The notes: generated from the sequence alone by a model not told the origin. A DNA stretch of 44,107 bases from Rhodopirellula sp. (GCA_013203845.1 JABMPE010000395.1:1-44107), one strand, 5' to 3'. Shown: positions 17,819 through 25,232, counted from the first letter of the stretch. Program-made: numbers and translations.

Positions 17819-18862
17819 TCAGTGTGCAACAAGGGCTTCCCAGACGGTCAGCCCGACCAGCAGAAAGACACCGACGATGCCAATCCAGACGCTGGCTTCG
17901 GTGTAGCGAGTGTGTTTGCGAATCAGCCCGTCAATGAACGGCCACGCGAACATTACGAAGACGATGAATCCGGAACTGAGCACCGCGAACGTGCCGCTGA
18001 ACAACTTCAGCCACCGGAACGAGACGTAGAACCACCACTCGGGTTTGATGACTTCCGGCGTCGTCAGCGGATCGGCTTTCGGCCCCAGATCGACCGGCAA
18101 CAGCGTCGCGAGAACGCTCAGCAGAATCATCAGCACCAGCCCGATGATCAGCTCTGTGTAGAAGTGGTCCGGGAAAAAATTGAACGTCGGCGGCTTGTCA
18201 TCAGGTTCGTCTTCGAAGCGGAACTCGGTGATTCCCTGCAGACGCAGAATGCCGATGTGAACCACCAGCAGTCCGATCATCACGGCTGGCAGCACGGCTG
18301 CGTGCATAATAAAGAAGCGAGGCAGCGTCTGTTCGTTGTACGAGTCTCCTGCCAGCAACAGGCGTTTGACGAAGACTCCGACGTAGGGAACGGTATCGCA
18401 AATGTTGGCGGCGACGGTGGCTCCCCAGTAGCTGAGCTGTTCGAACACCAGACTGTAGCCGGTAAAGCCGATCGTCAACGTGCATAACAGCAGGCACATG
18501 CCGACCATCCAGTTAATTTCCCGCGGCTTGCGATACGCCCCTGTGAAGTAGATCCGCATTTGGTGCAGAATCACGGCGGCGATCATCAGCGTTGCCGCCC
18601 ACTTATGAACGCTGCGGATGTACCAGCCGTAAGAGACTTCGTGAGTAATCGTGCGGATCGATTCGTAGGCTGTACCAGGAGCAGGCTGGTAGTAAAACGC
18701 GAGCAGAATTCCTGTGATGATCTGCACGACGAAAAGGTACGCCGGAGTTCCGCCGAGACAGAACCACCACCGTTTGAGATGGTTCGGTACGGGCTCGTTA
18801 GTCAACTCGGCGATCTGCACACCAGAAACAGGCAGCCGTTCGGAGAACCACTTGGAAATCAT
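17819..18862 (-). CDS. Cytochrome b of a Rieske/cytochrome b complex, b6-type with fused subunit IV
   Basis: A 347-residue, eight-helix membrane protein. Heme-ligand pairs are in VHKWAATLMIAAVILHQ (13 residues between His) and MHAAVLPAVMIGLLVVHIG (14 residues between His). The 14-residue spacing of the second pair is the cytochrome b6 pattern rather than the mitochondrial one. C35 in RWWFCLGGTP stands exactly where b6 carries the Cys that binds the extra heme c(n). The Qo-site motif is PEWWF, in KPEWWFYVSF, in the subunit-IV-like half. It takes quinol electrons and splits them between the Rieske centre and the low-potential hemes. The Rieske gene is directly upstream; globin and octaheme cytochrome follow. 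No cytochrome c1 or f gene is present, so the octaheme protein may fill that place. Confidence 0.9.
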   Translation of the reverse strand: MISKWFSERLPVSGVQIAELTNEPVPNHLKRWWFCLGGTPAYLFVVQIITGILLAFYYQPAPGTAYESIRTITHEVSYGWYIRSVHKWAATLMIAAVILHQMRIYFTGAYRKPREINWMVGMCLLLCTLTIGFTGYSLVFEQLSYWGATVAANICDTVPYVGVFVKRLLLAGDSYNEQTLPRFFIMHAAVLPAVMIGLLVVHIGILRLQGITEFRFEDEPDDKPPTFNFFPDHFYTELIIGLVLMILLSVLATLLPVDLGPKADPLTTPEVIKPEWWFYVSFRWLKLFSGTFAVLSSGFIVFVMFAWPFIDGLIRKHTRYTEASVWIGIVGVFLLVGLTVWEALVAH

Positions 18863-18926
18863 AGATAAACGCTAAAGGCAGAGGGATGAGAGGGGCTGTT
18901 GTTCCGAGGTGGGAAACACGGGTCTT

Positions 18927-19442
18927 TCAACTCAGGACTCTCAGCCCTGAAGGAACATCAATGAACAGCAGATTGTTCCTGATCTGCAATCCATACTGCG
19001 GGAGTGACTTGTTCGAGTCTTTCGGCGGTCCGGAAAGTGGTTCGCCCACTTTGTTAAACGCTCCGTTGTGGCACGGGCAAAAGAATCGGCTGTTGTTCGA
19101 TTCCCAGTGAACCTGGCAGCCCAGATGAGGACAGACGCTCGACAAAGCGACAAAGTCTGCCTCGACGCCATCGTTGCCCAGACGTGTGACAACGATCTTC
19201 TGGCCGGCATGCGACTCGTAAGTCATGGATCGCCCCACCTCGAAGCTGCCAAGGTCGGACAGAAACTGCCAGTTCGAAGTCACCCCGCGAAACGGATAGA
19301 GAAACACACTGATCAGCCACGCAAACATGCCATAGCCTGAAGACAATCCCAAAGCCATCACCGCCGCGGATGCTCCGAACAGAAGCGATCGCCGCTGCGG
19401 CCTTGTTTCGTCGATTTCAGATTCAGCCGCTTCCAGATTCAT
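18927..19442 (-). CDS. Rieske iron-sulfur protein
   Basis: A 171-residue protein with the two 2Fe-2S ligand boxes C104-P-H106-L-G-C109 and C122-P-C124-H125-N-G; the box cysteines C109 and C124 can form the usual disulfide. The N-terminus has a twin-arginine stretch ([19 protein letters not shown]) and a single membrane helix, typical of Tat-targeted Rieske subunits. It forms the quinol-oxidising complex with the cytochrome b encoded 64 bases downstream. It is the first gene of the operon: a sigma-54-type promoter element lies 44 bases before its ATG, and AGGTG at about 9 bases serves as ribosome binding site. Confidence 0.9.
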   Translation of the reverse strand: MNLEAAESEIDETRPQRRSLLFGASAAVMALGLSSGYGMFAWLISVFLYPFRGVTSNWQFLSDLGSFEVGRSMTYESHAGQKIVVTRLGNDGVEADFVALSSVCPHLGCQVHWESNNSRFFCPCHNGAFNKVGEPLSGPPKDSNKSLPQYGLQIRNNLLFIDVPSGLRVLS

Positions 19443-19485
19443 GGTGTTGCACCTGTAGATTGAAAATCCTTCTTTGACAGGCCGT

Positions 19486-19501
19486 GGCAGTTCGCGTGCC
19501 A
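19486..19501 (-). promoter_or_regulatory. Candidate sigma-54 promoter P1 (Rieske operon)
   Basis: Read on the minus strand: TGGCACGCGAACTGCC. GG and GC are exactly 10 bases apart, and the -24 half (TGGCACG) is a full consensus match; the -12 half is CTGCC against TTGCW. It lies 44 bases before the Rieske ATG. Two other units of the module have the same kind of element at nearly the same distance. Confidence 0.6.
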
Positions 19502-19563
19502 GATTTCTGATGTTTGGCTTTTTCAGCGATGCAGCGCGCTGACCTCAAGGTTGCGGCTTATTT

Positions 19564-19579
19564 GTGCGCGTAATCGCAC
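19564..19579 (-). promoter_or_regulatory. Candidate activator site U1 (GTGCG-N6-CGCAC)
   Basis: A palindrome, read on the minus strand as GTGCGATTACGCGCAC, centred about 78 bp upstream of P1. The same arms and spacing recur upstream of P3 and, with one mismatch, upstream of P2. This is the expected position for an enhancer-binding protein. A second palindrome, AATGG-N5-CCATT (19590-19604), is next to it but is not shared. Confidence 0.5.
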
Positions 19580-19670
19580 GCCGCGAGCAAATGGTCGCGC
19601 CATTCACGCGGGTATCGCTGCTTTGATCTTGCCGCAGCTTTCACCGGTATTGAGCCACTGAGTCAGCAGG

Positions 19671-21494
19671 TCAGGCCCGTGGCAGTGTAATCACGAGTTC
19701 CAGGCCCTGACTGGCGTCTCCAACGACCAACGTGCCGGAGTGCGCTTCGACAAAACGTTTGACGATCGCCAGACCCAGGCCAGTACCGTGCGTTTTCGTT
19801 GTGAAAAATTCGTCGAACAGCTTTTCACGAGCGTGGAGTTGCAGGCCGGGGCCGTTGTCACACAGCGAAACCTGCAACGCTGAGCGGCCATTGAGCGTCG
19901 CATTCCGCCAAGTGGCGGTAATGGTGACGGGGTCTTCGCACGCGGCCAGCGAATTGTCCAGAATGTTGCGAAAAGCCTGACGGATGAGAAACGGCTCGAC
20001 GGGGCAGATGACGTCGTCGGATTCATTGTTCTCGATGAGTTTCGTTTTGCGACCGTCGCGTTTCACGATCAGTTCATCCCACGCCTGATGCAGTAGCTCA
20101 TCCAGACGTTTGGGCGACGTCGTGACACGGATCGGTCGAGCGTATTCGCGAACATCTTCGTACAGTCGGTGCAGATCGTCCTGAGCAAACTGAATTCGCT
20201 GAATCAGTTTGGCCGAATCGGGATCGTCAGTGCCAATAATTGCCGAAAGCATGTCAAGCGATGCCTGGCTGCGCTGGAGGGCATTGCGGCTTTCGTGAGC
20301 AAGACCGGTCATCGCCGTGCCGATGGCAGCCAGTCGTTCCGCCTGGAGTGCCCGTTCTTCAGCCAGCTTTCGGTCCGAGATATCACGCACAGTGGCAACC
20401 GTGTGGGTTCGTGCGCCCGAGGCGTCGTTGACAGGCGAAAGGTGCAGTTCAACGAGTGTCCTGGAACCGTCCTTGCATTGAATCACAATTTCCCGAGTGA
20501 CCGCCTCGCCTGCCGCCAGGTGCCGGTCACAGTCTCCCACAACACGATGGTCTGTCGCTGTGCCTTCGAAAATCAGTGACGTACAGCCAATAAGTTCTGC
20601 CGGAGAGTAACCAGTGATGGTCGAGAGTGCCTGATTCGCAAAAACGATCTGCGATTCGAACCAGGTTTCACCGACCTGCGAAATCAGTACGCCTTCGTCG
20701 AGATCGCTGATCGCCGTATCGAGAAGTCGCAGCCGCTGTTCGGCGTCTCGTCGAGCCGTAATGTCGTGTCCAACGATCAGAACAGCTGGTGAGCCATGAT
20801 AGTCATCCAGGCGGCGCGTGTTGCAGATCAGCCAGCGATGCTGTCCGGGGTGACATTCGATCGAAAGCTCGAATTCATCGACGCTGCGGCCTCGGTCAAC
20901 CCACTGAAACAGCAGTTCGTAACGCCGCCGGTCCGTCGGAGGGAGAAATGTGTTCAGACAGTCGCTGCCCATCAGGTCCTGGGCGTTGCGTCCGGTGAAC
21001 TGTTCGGCAAAAGGATTTACCCAGGCAATCGACCGGTCGGGACGCGCGAGGACAATGACACAGGCAGCCGATTCGACGAGTTGCTGAAATGCCGCCTGAG
21101 ACTGTTCGGCTTCACGCTGCAGGCGTTTCTGTTCCAGACAACGCTCGATTGACAGTCGCAACGCATCCGGGTTGATTGGCTTGATGAGATAATCAGCGGC
21201 GCCGTGTCGCAATGCGGCAATGGTCCCGTCGAGATCCGCGTGTGCCGTGGCAACAATAACGTCTGTTTGTGGCAAGCGTTCTCGAAACAGTGGCAGCAGT
21301 TCGTCGGCCTGCAGATCGGGCAGCTTTCGATCAAGGACGATCACTTCAGCGCTCGCAAGTTCCGGATGCGCGAGCGCTTCGGCACCGGAAGCGACGGCAA
21401 ACGGATCGAAGCCGAACAGTTCCAGCAGATCGCATAGATTTGCACGGGTGTCGGGTTCGTCTTCAACAATCAGGATGCGAGCGGGGTTGCTCAT
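19671..21494 (-). CDS. Hybrid signalling protein: receiver - PAS - PAS - histidine kinase
   Basis: A 607-residue protein. Residues 5-125 are a response-regulator receiver (acidic E11-D12, phospho-acceptor D55 in VIVLDRKLPD, Lys in LIKPINP). Two PAS domains follow (about 140-255 and 265-385; the phrases NPFAEQFTGRNAQDLMG and NQALSTITGYSPAELIG are typical). Then come an H-box (GLAHESRNALQ) and an HATPase domain (DNSLAACEDP, DNGPGLQ, GTGLGLAIVKRF). It has no DNA-binding or AAA+ output domain. Its ATG overlaps the stop of the globin-coupled kinase by 4 bases (ATGA), so the two are made together and very likely form a relay with the receiver fed by the upstream kinase. Where the signal goes next is not encoded here. 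Confidence 0.85.
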   Translation of the reverse strand: MSNPARILIVEDEPDTRANLCDLLELFGFDPFAVASGAEALAHPELASAEVIVLDRKLPDLQADELLPLFRERLPQTDVIVATAHADLDGTIAALRHGAADYLIKPINPDALRLSIERCLEQKRLQREAEQSQAAFQQLVESAACVIVLARPDRSIAWVNPFAEQFTGRNAQDLMGSDCLNTFLPPTDRRRYELLFQWVDRGRSVDEFELSIECHPGQHRWLICNTRRLDDYHGSPAVLIVGHDITARRDAEQRLRLLDTAISDLDEGVLISQVGETWFESQIVFANQALSTITGYSPAELIGCTSLIFEGTATDHRVVGDCDRHLAAGEAVTREIVIQCKDGSRTLVELHLSPVNDASGARTHTVATVRDISDRKLAEERALQAERLAAIGTAMTGLAHESRNALQRSQASLDMLSAIIGTDDPDSAKLIQRIQFAQDDLHRLYEDVREYARPIRVTTSPKRLDELLHQAWDELIVKRDGRKTKLIENNESDDVICPVEPFLIRQAFRNILDNSLAACEDPVTITATWRNATLNGRSALQVSLCDNGPGLQLHAREKLFDEFFTTKTHGTGLGLAIVKRFVEAHSGTLVVGDASQGLELVITLPRA

Positions 21495-22702
21495 GCAGGA
21501 TCTTCAACAATGTTGAGGGTCATGGTGAATGTGGTACCGCGTCCCGGTTCGCTGGAGACAGAAAGTTCAGCGTCGTGGCGTTTGACAATGGCCTGGGCTA
21601 CGGCGAGCCCCAAGCCAAGTCCTCGCGTTTTGGTGGAGAATAATGGTTCCATGATCTGCGGCAGCACTTCGGCAGTGATCCCGCAACCCGTGTCGGTCAC
21701 AGACAAAGAAAACCGTGCAGGGCCACTATCAACTTCCGGCTCAATCTCTCTGCAGGTCAGCGTCAAACGTCCGCCATCAGGCATGGCATCACAAGCATTG
21801 CGGATCAGATTGCCCAGCACGATAACGAGTTGCTCCTGATCGCCCACGACCAGAGGAAATGAATCCGACGGGTCTCTCACCAACTCGATATTCTCTGGAA
21901 GCGGGTTCGCATCCAGTGCCTGATCAACCAGATCGCATAGGTTAACGGGCCGCAGGATTGGGACTGGCAACCTGGCAAATCGTGACAGGGCGGTTATGAC
22001 ATTGTCCGAGATGGCCACCTGCCGATCGATCCGTTGCAGGTGTTCCCGAGTCTTCTCTGGAGACGCGTTCTTCGCATTCAACAGGTAGTATACCGACGTC
22101 TTGACGGCATTCAGAGGATTCCGCAGCTCGTGGGCGATGCCTCCCGACACGCGTCCGAGCGTTGCCAGTCGCTTTTGGCGTTGCTCGCGAGCGGAAAATT
22201 CCCGCTGATAAGCAATGTCGATTATCGCCATGTCGAGATCCAGGATCCGGTTGAGCGAGCGGATGGCTGCATCGCGATCTTCAAACGAGTCCGGTGTGTG
22301 CTGTGCGAGTGCGTCCAGCAGACGCCCTCGAATTCTTGACATCGCCACGTTCGCGAAGAACTGGTCAAGCTGAATCTCAACGTGCCGCTGACCGACGCGG
22401 AATCGTCTCTCCACAAACTCTTTGTCGTACGGTCCAGAGAACAAATCCTTCAGCCAACCCTGCAACGTCTGCTTCAATCGTGCAATTTGTTTTTCACCGC
22501 CGGTGATGACGCGAACCGCTTTCGGATGACGGGCAACCTCGTCGTAGAAATCCTCAATGATGTCATGAAAGGCGGGTTCCAACAGGGGTTTCAATGCGGC
22601 CAGTCGGTCTGCATCTGAATTGTCCCAACCCACGTAGGCACGCAGCTCTTCGTACAGTTCGAACAGCTCCGACTGGTCCATTTGCCGTTCTGACTGATCC
22701 AT
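21491..22702 (-). CDS. Globin-coupled sensor histidine kinase
   Basis: A 403-residue cytoplasmic sensor. Residues about 10-165 match a globin-coupled-sensor (protoglobin-like) domain: IIEDFYDEVARHPKAVRVITGG, then LKQTLQGWLKDLFSG, and the proximal-His helix ERRFRVGQRHVEIQLDQFF with H107. A kinase core follows: H-box SGGIAHELRNPLNAV with H191, N-box GNLIRNACDAMPDGG, G-boxes DTGCGI and GLGLGLAVAQAIVKRH. Globin-coupled sensors bind O2, NO or CO. Its neighbours are a globin, an HAO-like cytochrome and a c'-type cytochrome, so NO or O2 is the probable signal. The ATG at 22702 has GGAG close upstream; an in-frame TTG at 22750 would add 16 residues. Confidence 0.85.
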   Translation of the reverse strand: MDQSERQMDQSELFELYEELRAYVGWDNSDADRLAALKPLLEPAFHDIIEDFYDEVARHPKAVRVITGGEKQIARLKQTLQGWLKDLFSGPYDKEFVERRFRVGQRHVEIQLDQFFANVAMSRIRGRLLDALAQHTPDSFEDRDAAIRSLNRILDLDMAIIDIAYQREFSAREQRQKRLATLGRVSGGIAHELRNPLNAVKTSVYYLLNAKNASPEKTREHLQRIDRQVAISDNVITALSRFARLPVPILRPVNLCDLVDQALDANPLPENIELVRDPSDSFPLVVGDQEQLVIVLGNLIRNACDAMPDGGRLTLTCREIEPEVDSGPARFSLSVTDTGCGITAEVLPQIMEPLFSTKTRGLGLGLAVAQAIVKRHDAELSVSSEPGRGTTFTMTLNIVEDPA

Positions 22703-22788
22703 GACACTCCGCTTGAATAGTTCCGCGCGGTCAGCAGACCAGACCGACAAGCGGCAGGTTAGCCGCGCTCAGTGTTGCTGACCATAAA

Positions 22789-22808
22789 CGTCGTGATCAT
22801 GAACGACG
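22789..22808. other. Perfect inverted repeat between the kinase and the small membrane protein gene
   Basis: CGTCGT and ACGACG arms flank an 8-base centre containing TGATCA. It lies 65 bases beyond the stop of the 74-residue protein and 87 bases before the kinase start. It could be a weak terminator for the former (TTTA follows on the minus strand) or an operator for the latter. A shorter GTGTG-N3-CACAC palindrome lies at 22849-22861. Confidence 0.4.
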
Positions 22809-22873
22809 CCACCATTGCGTCGAGACTGCCTTAAACAACCTGAATCATGTGTGTGGCACACCCTGAGATTTTT

Positions 22874-23098
22874 TCAGTTGATGACTTTCAGCGACCACCA
22901 GATAACGATGCTCATCGCGATCAGAGTGTAGATAAACAACGTCGTCAGGATTTTTCCGATACGTCGCCCAGCCTCGGTATCATCCGACTCGAATTGCCGC
23001 AGGTCCTCCCGAGTGAAGAGAGGTTCGCCCGGACGATCCGGAAAGAACGACGGATCGGGAATGCTGCCTTCAGGTTGCCCAGGAAGATCGGTGAACAT
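22874..23098 (-). CDS. Small C-tail-anchored membrane protein, 74 residues, unknown
   Basis: A short protein with an acidic, proline-rich soluble N-terminus (about 45 residues) and one C-terminal membrane helix (ILTTLFIYTLIAMSIVIWWSL). I do not recognise a family. Its reality is supported by GGAG 8 bases before the ATG, a sigma-54-type element 52 bases upstream and a position between the kinase and the cytochrome c'-like gene on the same strand. It may be a small subunit or assembly factor of the Rieske/cytochrome b complex, since such complexes often carry single-helix subunits; this is inference from context. Confidence 0.6.
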   Translation of the reverse strand: MFTDLPGQPEGSIPDPSFFPDRPGEPLFTREDLRQFESDDTEAGRRIGKILTTLFIYTLIAMSIVIWWSLKVIN

Positions 23099-23149
23099 TG
23101 CACTACTCCAATGGTTGAAAGGGCCATCGATTCGCGAGCCCCTCCCCGG

Positions 23150-23165
23150 TGCATACCGAATGCCA
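23150..23165 (-). promoter_or_regulatory. Candidate sigma-54 promoter P2 (small membrane protein)
   Basis: Read on the minus strand: TGGCATTCGGTATGCA. GG-N10-GC spacing is exact, with TGGCA at -24 and ATGCA at -12. It lies 52 bases before the ATG at 23098. Confidence 0.55.
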
Positions 23166-23257
23166 AAACGCGCAGGAGTAAATTACTTCTAAAAGGCAGA
23201 ATGTTTGACGGATATATTTAGCGTTGGACTCGCGAATTGATGTCCCGTGTTCGCACG

Positions 23258-23273
23258 GCGCGCGAATCCGCAC
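23258..23273 (-). promoter_or_regulatory. Candidate activator site U2
   Basis: Read on the minus strand: GTGCGGATTCGCGCGC, one mismatch from the GTGCG-N6-CGCAC palindrome, and sharing the 9-mer GTGCGGATT with U3. It is centred about 108 bp upstream of P2. A small hairpin CCGTG-TTCG-CACGG (23245-23258) touches it and might end the upstream cytochrome transcript. Confidence 0.4.
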
Positions 23274-23326
23274 GCGAAATTCAAGGTACCAGTCTCACCA
23301 TCGCTGGCCGGCATCAATGTGCCTGC

Positions 23327-23830
23327 TTAGTCATTTTCCGCGACGAGTACGGTGCGAACATAGCGATGGCAGTCGATGCAGCTCAGTGTGACGTCGAACC
23401 ACGACAGAGCAGCTCGATCGATCGAGTTGCCTTTGGAAGCATCGATCAGCTTGTCGACGCTGCGGCGAAAGTCTTCGCTGTGATTTCGATACAGGATGTC
23501 GTTGGAAACCCGCCAGTGTTCCGTTTCGCTCATGTCCTTCAGTTTTTTCGCGGCCGCGTTGATCAGCTTGGCATCTTCCATGAGCAGGCCTTCCATAATG
23601 TCCTGCGAAGCATCCATCTTCTGACGCATGAATTCCGCCAGCGCCGGTTTCTTTTTCGCGTCTTTGTTGATGGCGTCTTTCTTTTCGACGGTCGATTGTT
23701 TTGCAGATTCGTTGGCTGGCGGAGCAGCGTTTACGCGTGACTCATGCTGAATGCCCCACAGGACTCCACCGGCCGATACGAGGAACAGCACACCGAATAC
23801 AGCGACAGAGCGTTTACGTCGAATCGACAT
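23327..23830 (-). CDS. Cytochrome c'-like (class II) monoheme cytochrome, secreted
   Basis: A 167-residue protein with a signal peptide (RRKRSVAVFGVLFLVSAGGVLWG, then a Lys-rich linker) and a single heme motif, CIDCH, only about 12 residues from the C-terminus. This end-placed CxxCH after a helical domain of about 110 residues is the class II cytochrome c (c'/c556) layout. Such proteins are four-helix bundles; many bind NO at a five-coordinate heme and protect against it, and others are electron carriers. AGGAG precedes the ATG by 8 bases, and a sigma-54-type element lies 48 bases upstream. A role beside the HAO-like cytochrome, as NO scavenger or electron acceptor, is inferred. Confidence 0.75.
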   Translation of the reverse strand: MSIRRKRSVAVFGVLFLVSAGGVLWGIQHESRVNAAPPANESAKQSTVEKKDAINKDAKKKPALAEFMRQKMDASQDIMEGLLMEDAKLINAAAKKLKDMSETEHWRVSNDILYRNHSEDFRRSVDKLIDASKGNSIDRAALSWFDVTLSCIDCHRYVRTVLVAEND

Positions 23831-23877
23831 CGTGAATCTCCTGACAGGGGAAGAAGAGCTGGACTTCCCGTCCAGAA

Positions 23878-23893
23878 GGCAAATGCGGTGCCG
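23878..23893 (-). promoter_or_regulatory. Candidate sigma-54 promoter P3 (cytochrome c'-like gene)
   Basis: Read on the minus strand: CGGCACCGCATTTGCC. GGCAC-N5-TTGC fits the -24/-12 consensus in both halves with exact GG-N10-GC spacing. It lies 48 bases before the ATG at 23830. Confidence 0.6.
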
Positions 23894-23945
23894 CTCGTGG
23901 AGTTCCTGATTTCAGTGCACCGATAGCGTGACATCGCCAGTCGCG

Positions 23946-23961
23946 GTGCGACAATCCGCAC
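23946..23961 (-). promoter_or_regulatory. Candidate activator site U3 (GTGCG-N6-CGCAC)
   Basis: Read on the minus strand: GTGCGGATTGTCGCAC, a perfect 5-bp-arm palindrome centred about 68 bp upstream of P3. It has the same arms and spacing as U1. Confidence 0.5.
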
Positions 23962-23994
23962 AGTCACGGCTGCAGGAAAACGTGCGATGGCCCA

Positions 23995-24225
23995 TTAAGA
24001 GTGGACACCGGCTTGTTCGAGTGTCGCAAAGTCCTGTTCAGGAATGATGCCGCCGGCCAGCACACGAACGTCGGACAAGTGTGCCTCCCGCAATGCTTCC
24101 ATCAATCGAGACATCTGTATTACGTGAGCGCCGTTCAGAAAACTTAATCCCAGCCAGTCGGCATCCTCATCACGGACAGTCTGAGCGATGGCTGCGGGAC
24201 TTTGCCAGATTCCACCATAGATGAC
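23995..24225 (-). pseudogene. Remnant of a B12-binding domain of an acyl-CoA mutase
   Basis: The frame begins directly after the stop of the MDR reductase, in the same frame, with no start codon, and runs 76 codons. The translation starts VIYGGIWQSPAAIAQ, continues DADWLGLSFLNGAHVIQM and RVLAGGIIPEQDFATLEQAGV, then stops. This is the middle of the cobalamin-binding domain of methylmalonyl-CoA-type mutases, whose pattern is VIYTGL-x-Q-T/S-P, then (V/L)GLS-x-L-S/N-GAH, then V-x-GGIIP-x-x-D. The first part with the cobalt-ligand DxHxxG and the C-terminal end are missing. No complete B12-dependent mutase is present in the window. Confidence 0.8.
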
Positions 24226-25209
24226 TCACTCTTGCATCTGCACAACAACTTTTCCAAACGGACTCTCGGCAAGGCGAGCGAACGCGGTCGCGAAGTCGTC
24301 CAGCGAAAACGTCGAGTCCACAATTGGTCGCTGGTTTGAACGCTGCAGCACCTCGATAATCGTGTTCCATTGCGCGACGGCAGCAGGTGCGTCCAGGTCA
24401 GCGACCTGAATCCCATGAATGCTGGCTCGTTTGAACATCAACGACGGAATCGGCAGCGCGGACTCGACGCCTCCCAGAACACCGACCACACCCACGCGTC
24501 CTTCCGGTGCCAGCAGATGGACTGCCATGGTGAGAAGCGGTCCGCCGACCGTATCGACAACGACGTCCACGCCTTTGCGATCGATCGAATGAAAGACCTT
24601 GCGTTTCAAGTCTGCTTCGCCGGGTGCGAACACATGTCGGACACCCATTTCCCTGAGCCGCAATTGCTTACGCGGCGATCGGGAAAGAGCGACAACCTCG
24701 GCACCCAGACCCAGCGCCAGTTGCACTGCCGCCAGACCGACACCACCGCCTGCTCCCGTGACGGCAACGATGTTATTCGATGTTACAGGACCGTGATTCG
24801 TAAGCGCCTTCCAGGCAGTCTGAAATGCCAGTGGCGCAGCGGCGGCTTCGATCCAGGTCCAGCCGTCGGGAATCGGAGCCACTGTGCTGGCTGTGAAGCG
24901 TTGCTGCTCGCACAGCGTCCCGCGAGCGAGATCACGAACGGTCGACTGCACGACGAGTACGCTAGAGCCAACGGGGAAGGACCCCGCCGCATCACTCTGG
25001 ATGACTACCCCAGCGGCATCACGGCCACAGATAAACGGCGGAAGTGGGCCGCCTGGATACTTCCCATCAATGAGATACCGATCCGCCGGATTCAGCGCGG
25101 CGGCATAAATCTCCACGAGAACGTCGTCTTCACCCGCTGATGGTACCTCGACGTCGATTAGTCGAGTGTTCGGCAGCCCTCCGGAGTCTTCAGTCAGAAC
25201 GGCACGCAT
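24226..25209 (-). CDS. MDR-family (quinone-oxidoreductase-like) NADPH reductase
   Basis: A 327-residue zinc-independent medium-chain reductase. The N-terminal GroES-like domain has VLVEIYAAALNPADRYLIDGKYP and FICGRDAAGVV; the nucleotide-binding domain has VAVTGAGGGVGLAAVQLALGLGAEVVALSRSP and VDVVVDTVGGPLLTMAV. No structural zinc Cys cluster is seen. Relatives reduce quinones or enoyl-CoA/enoyl-ACP double bonds. It looks intact (natural end FGKVVVQMQE) and has GGGAGA before its ATG. It lies between two remnants of a B12-dependent acyl-CoA mutase in the same orientation, so it was probably part of that operon and may have acted on an acyl-CoA. Its present function is open. Confidence 0.85.
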   Translation of the reverse strand: MRAVLTEDSGGLPNTRLIDVEVPSAGEDDVLVEIYAAALNPADRYLIDGKYPGGPLPPFICGRDAAGVVIQSDAAGSFPVGSSVLVVQSTVRDLARGTLCEQQRFTASTVAPIPDGWTWIEAAAAPLAFQTAWKALTNHGPVTSNNIVAVTGAGGGVGLAAVQLALGLGAEVVALSRSPRKQLRLREMGVRHVFAPGEADLKRKVFHSIDRKGVDVVVDTVGGPLLTMAVHLLAPEGRVGVVGVLGGVESALPIPSLMFKRASIHGIQVADLDAPAAVAQWNTIIEVLQRSNQRPIVDSTFSLDDFATAFARLAESPFGKVVVQMQE

Positions 25210-25232
25210 GTCTCAGTCTCCCTGATTTGAAT

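Noticed and set aside
19564-19579. Reading the palindrome as a NorR site
   Set aside because: The published NorR core (GT-N7-AC) does not fit GTGCG-N6-CGCAC, so the binding protein is left unnamed.
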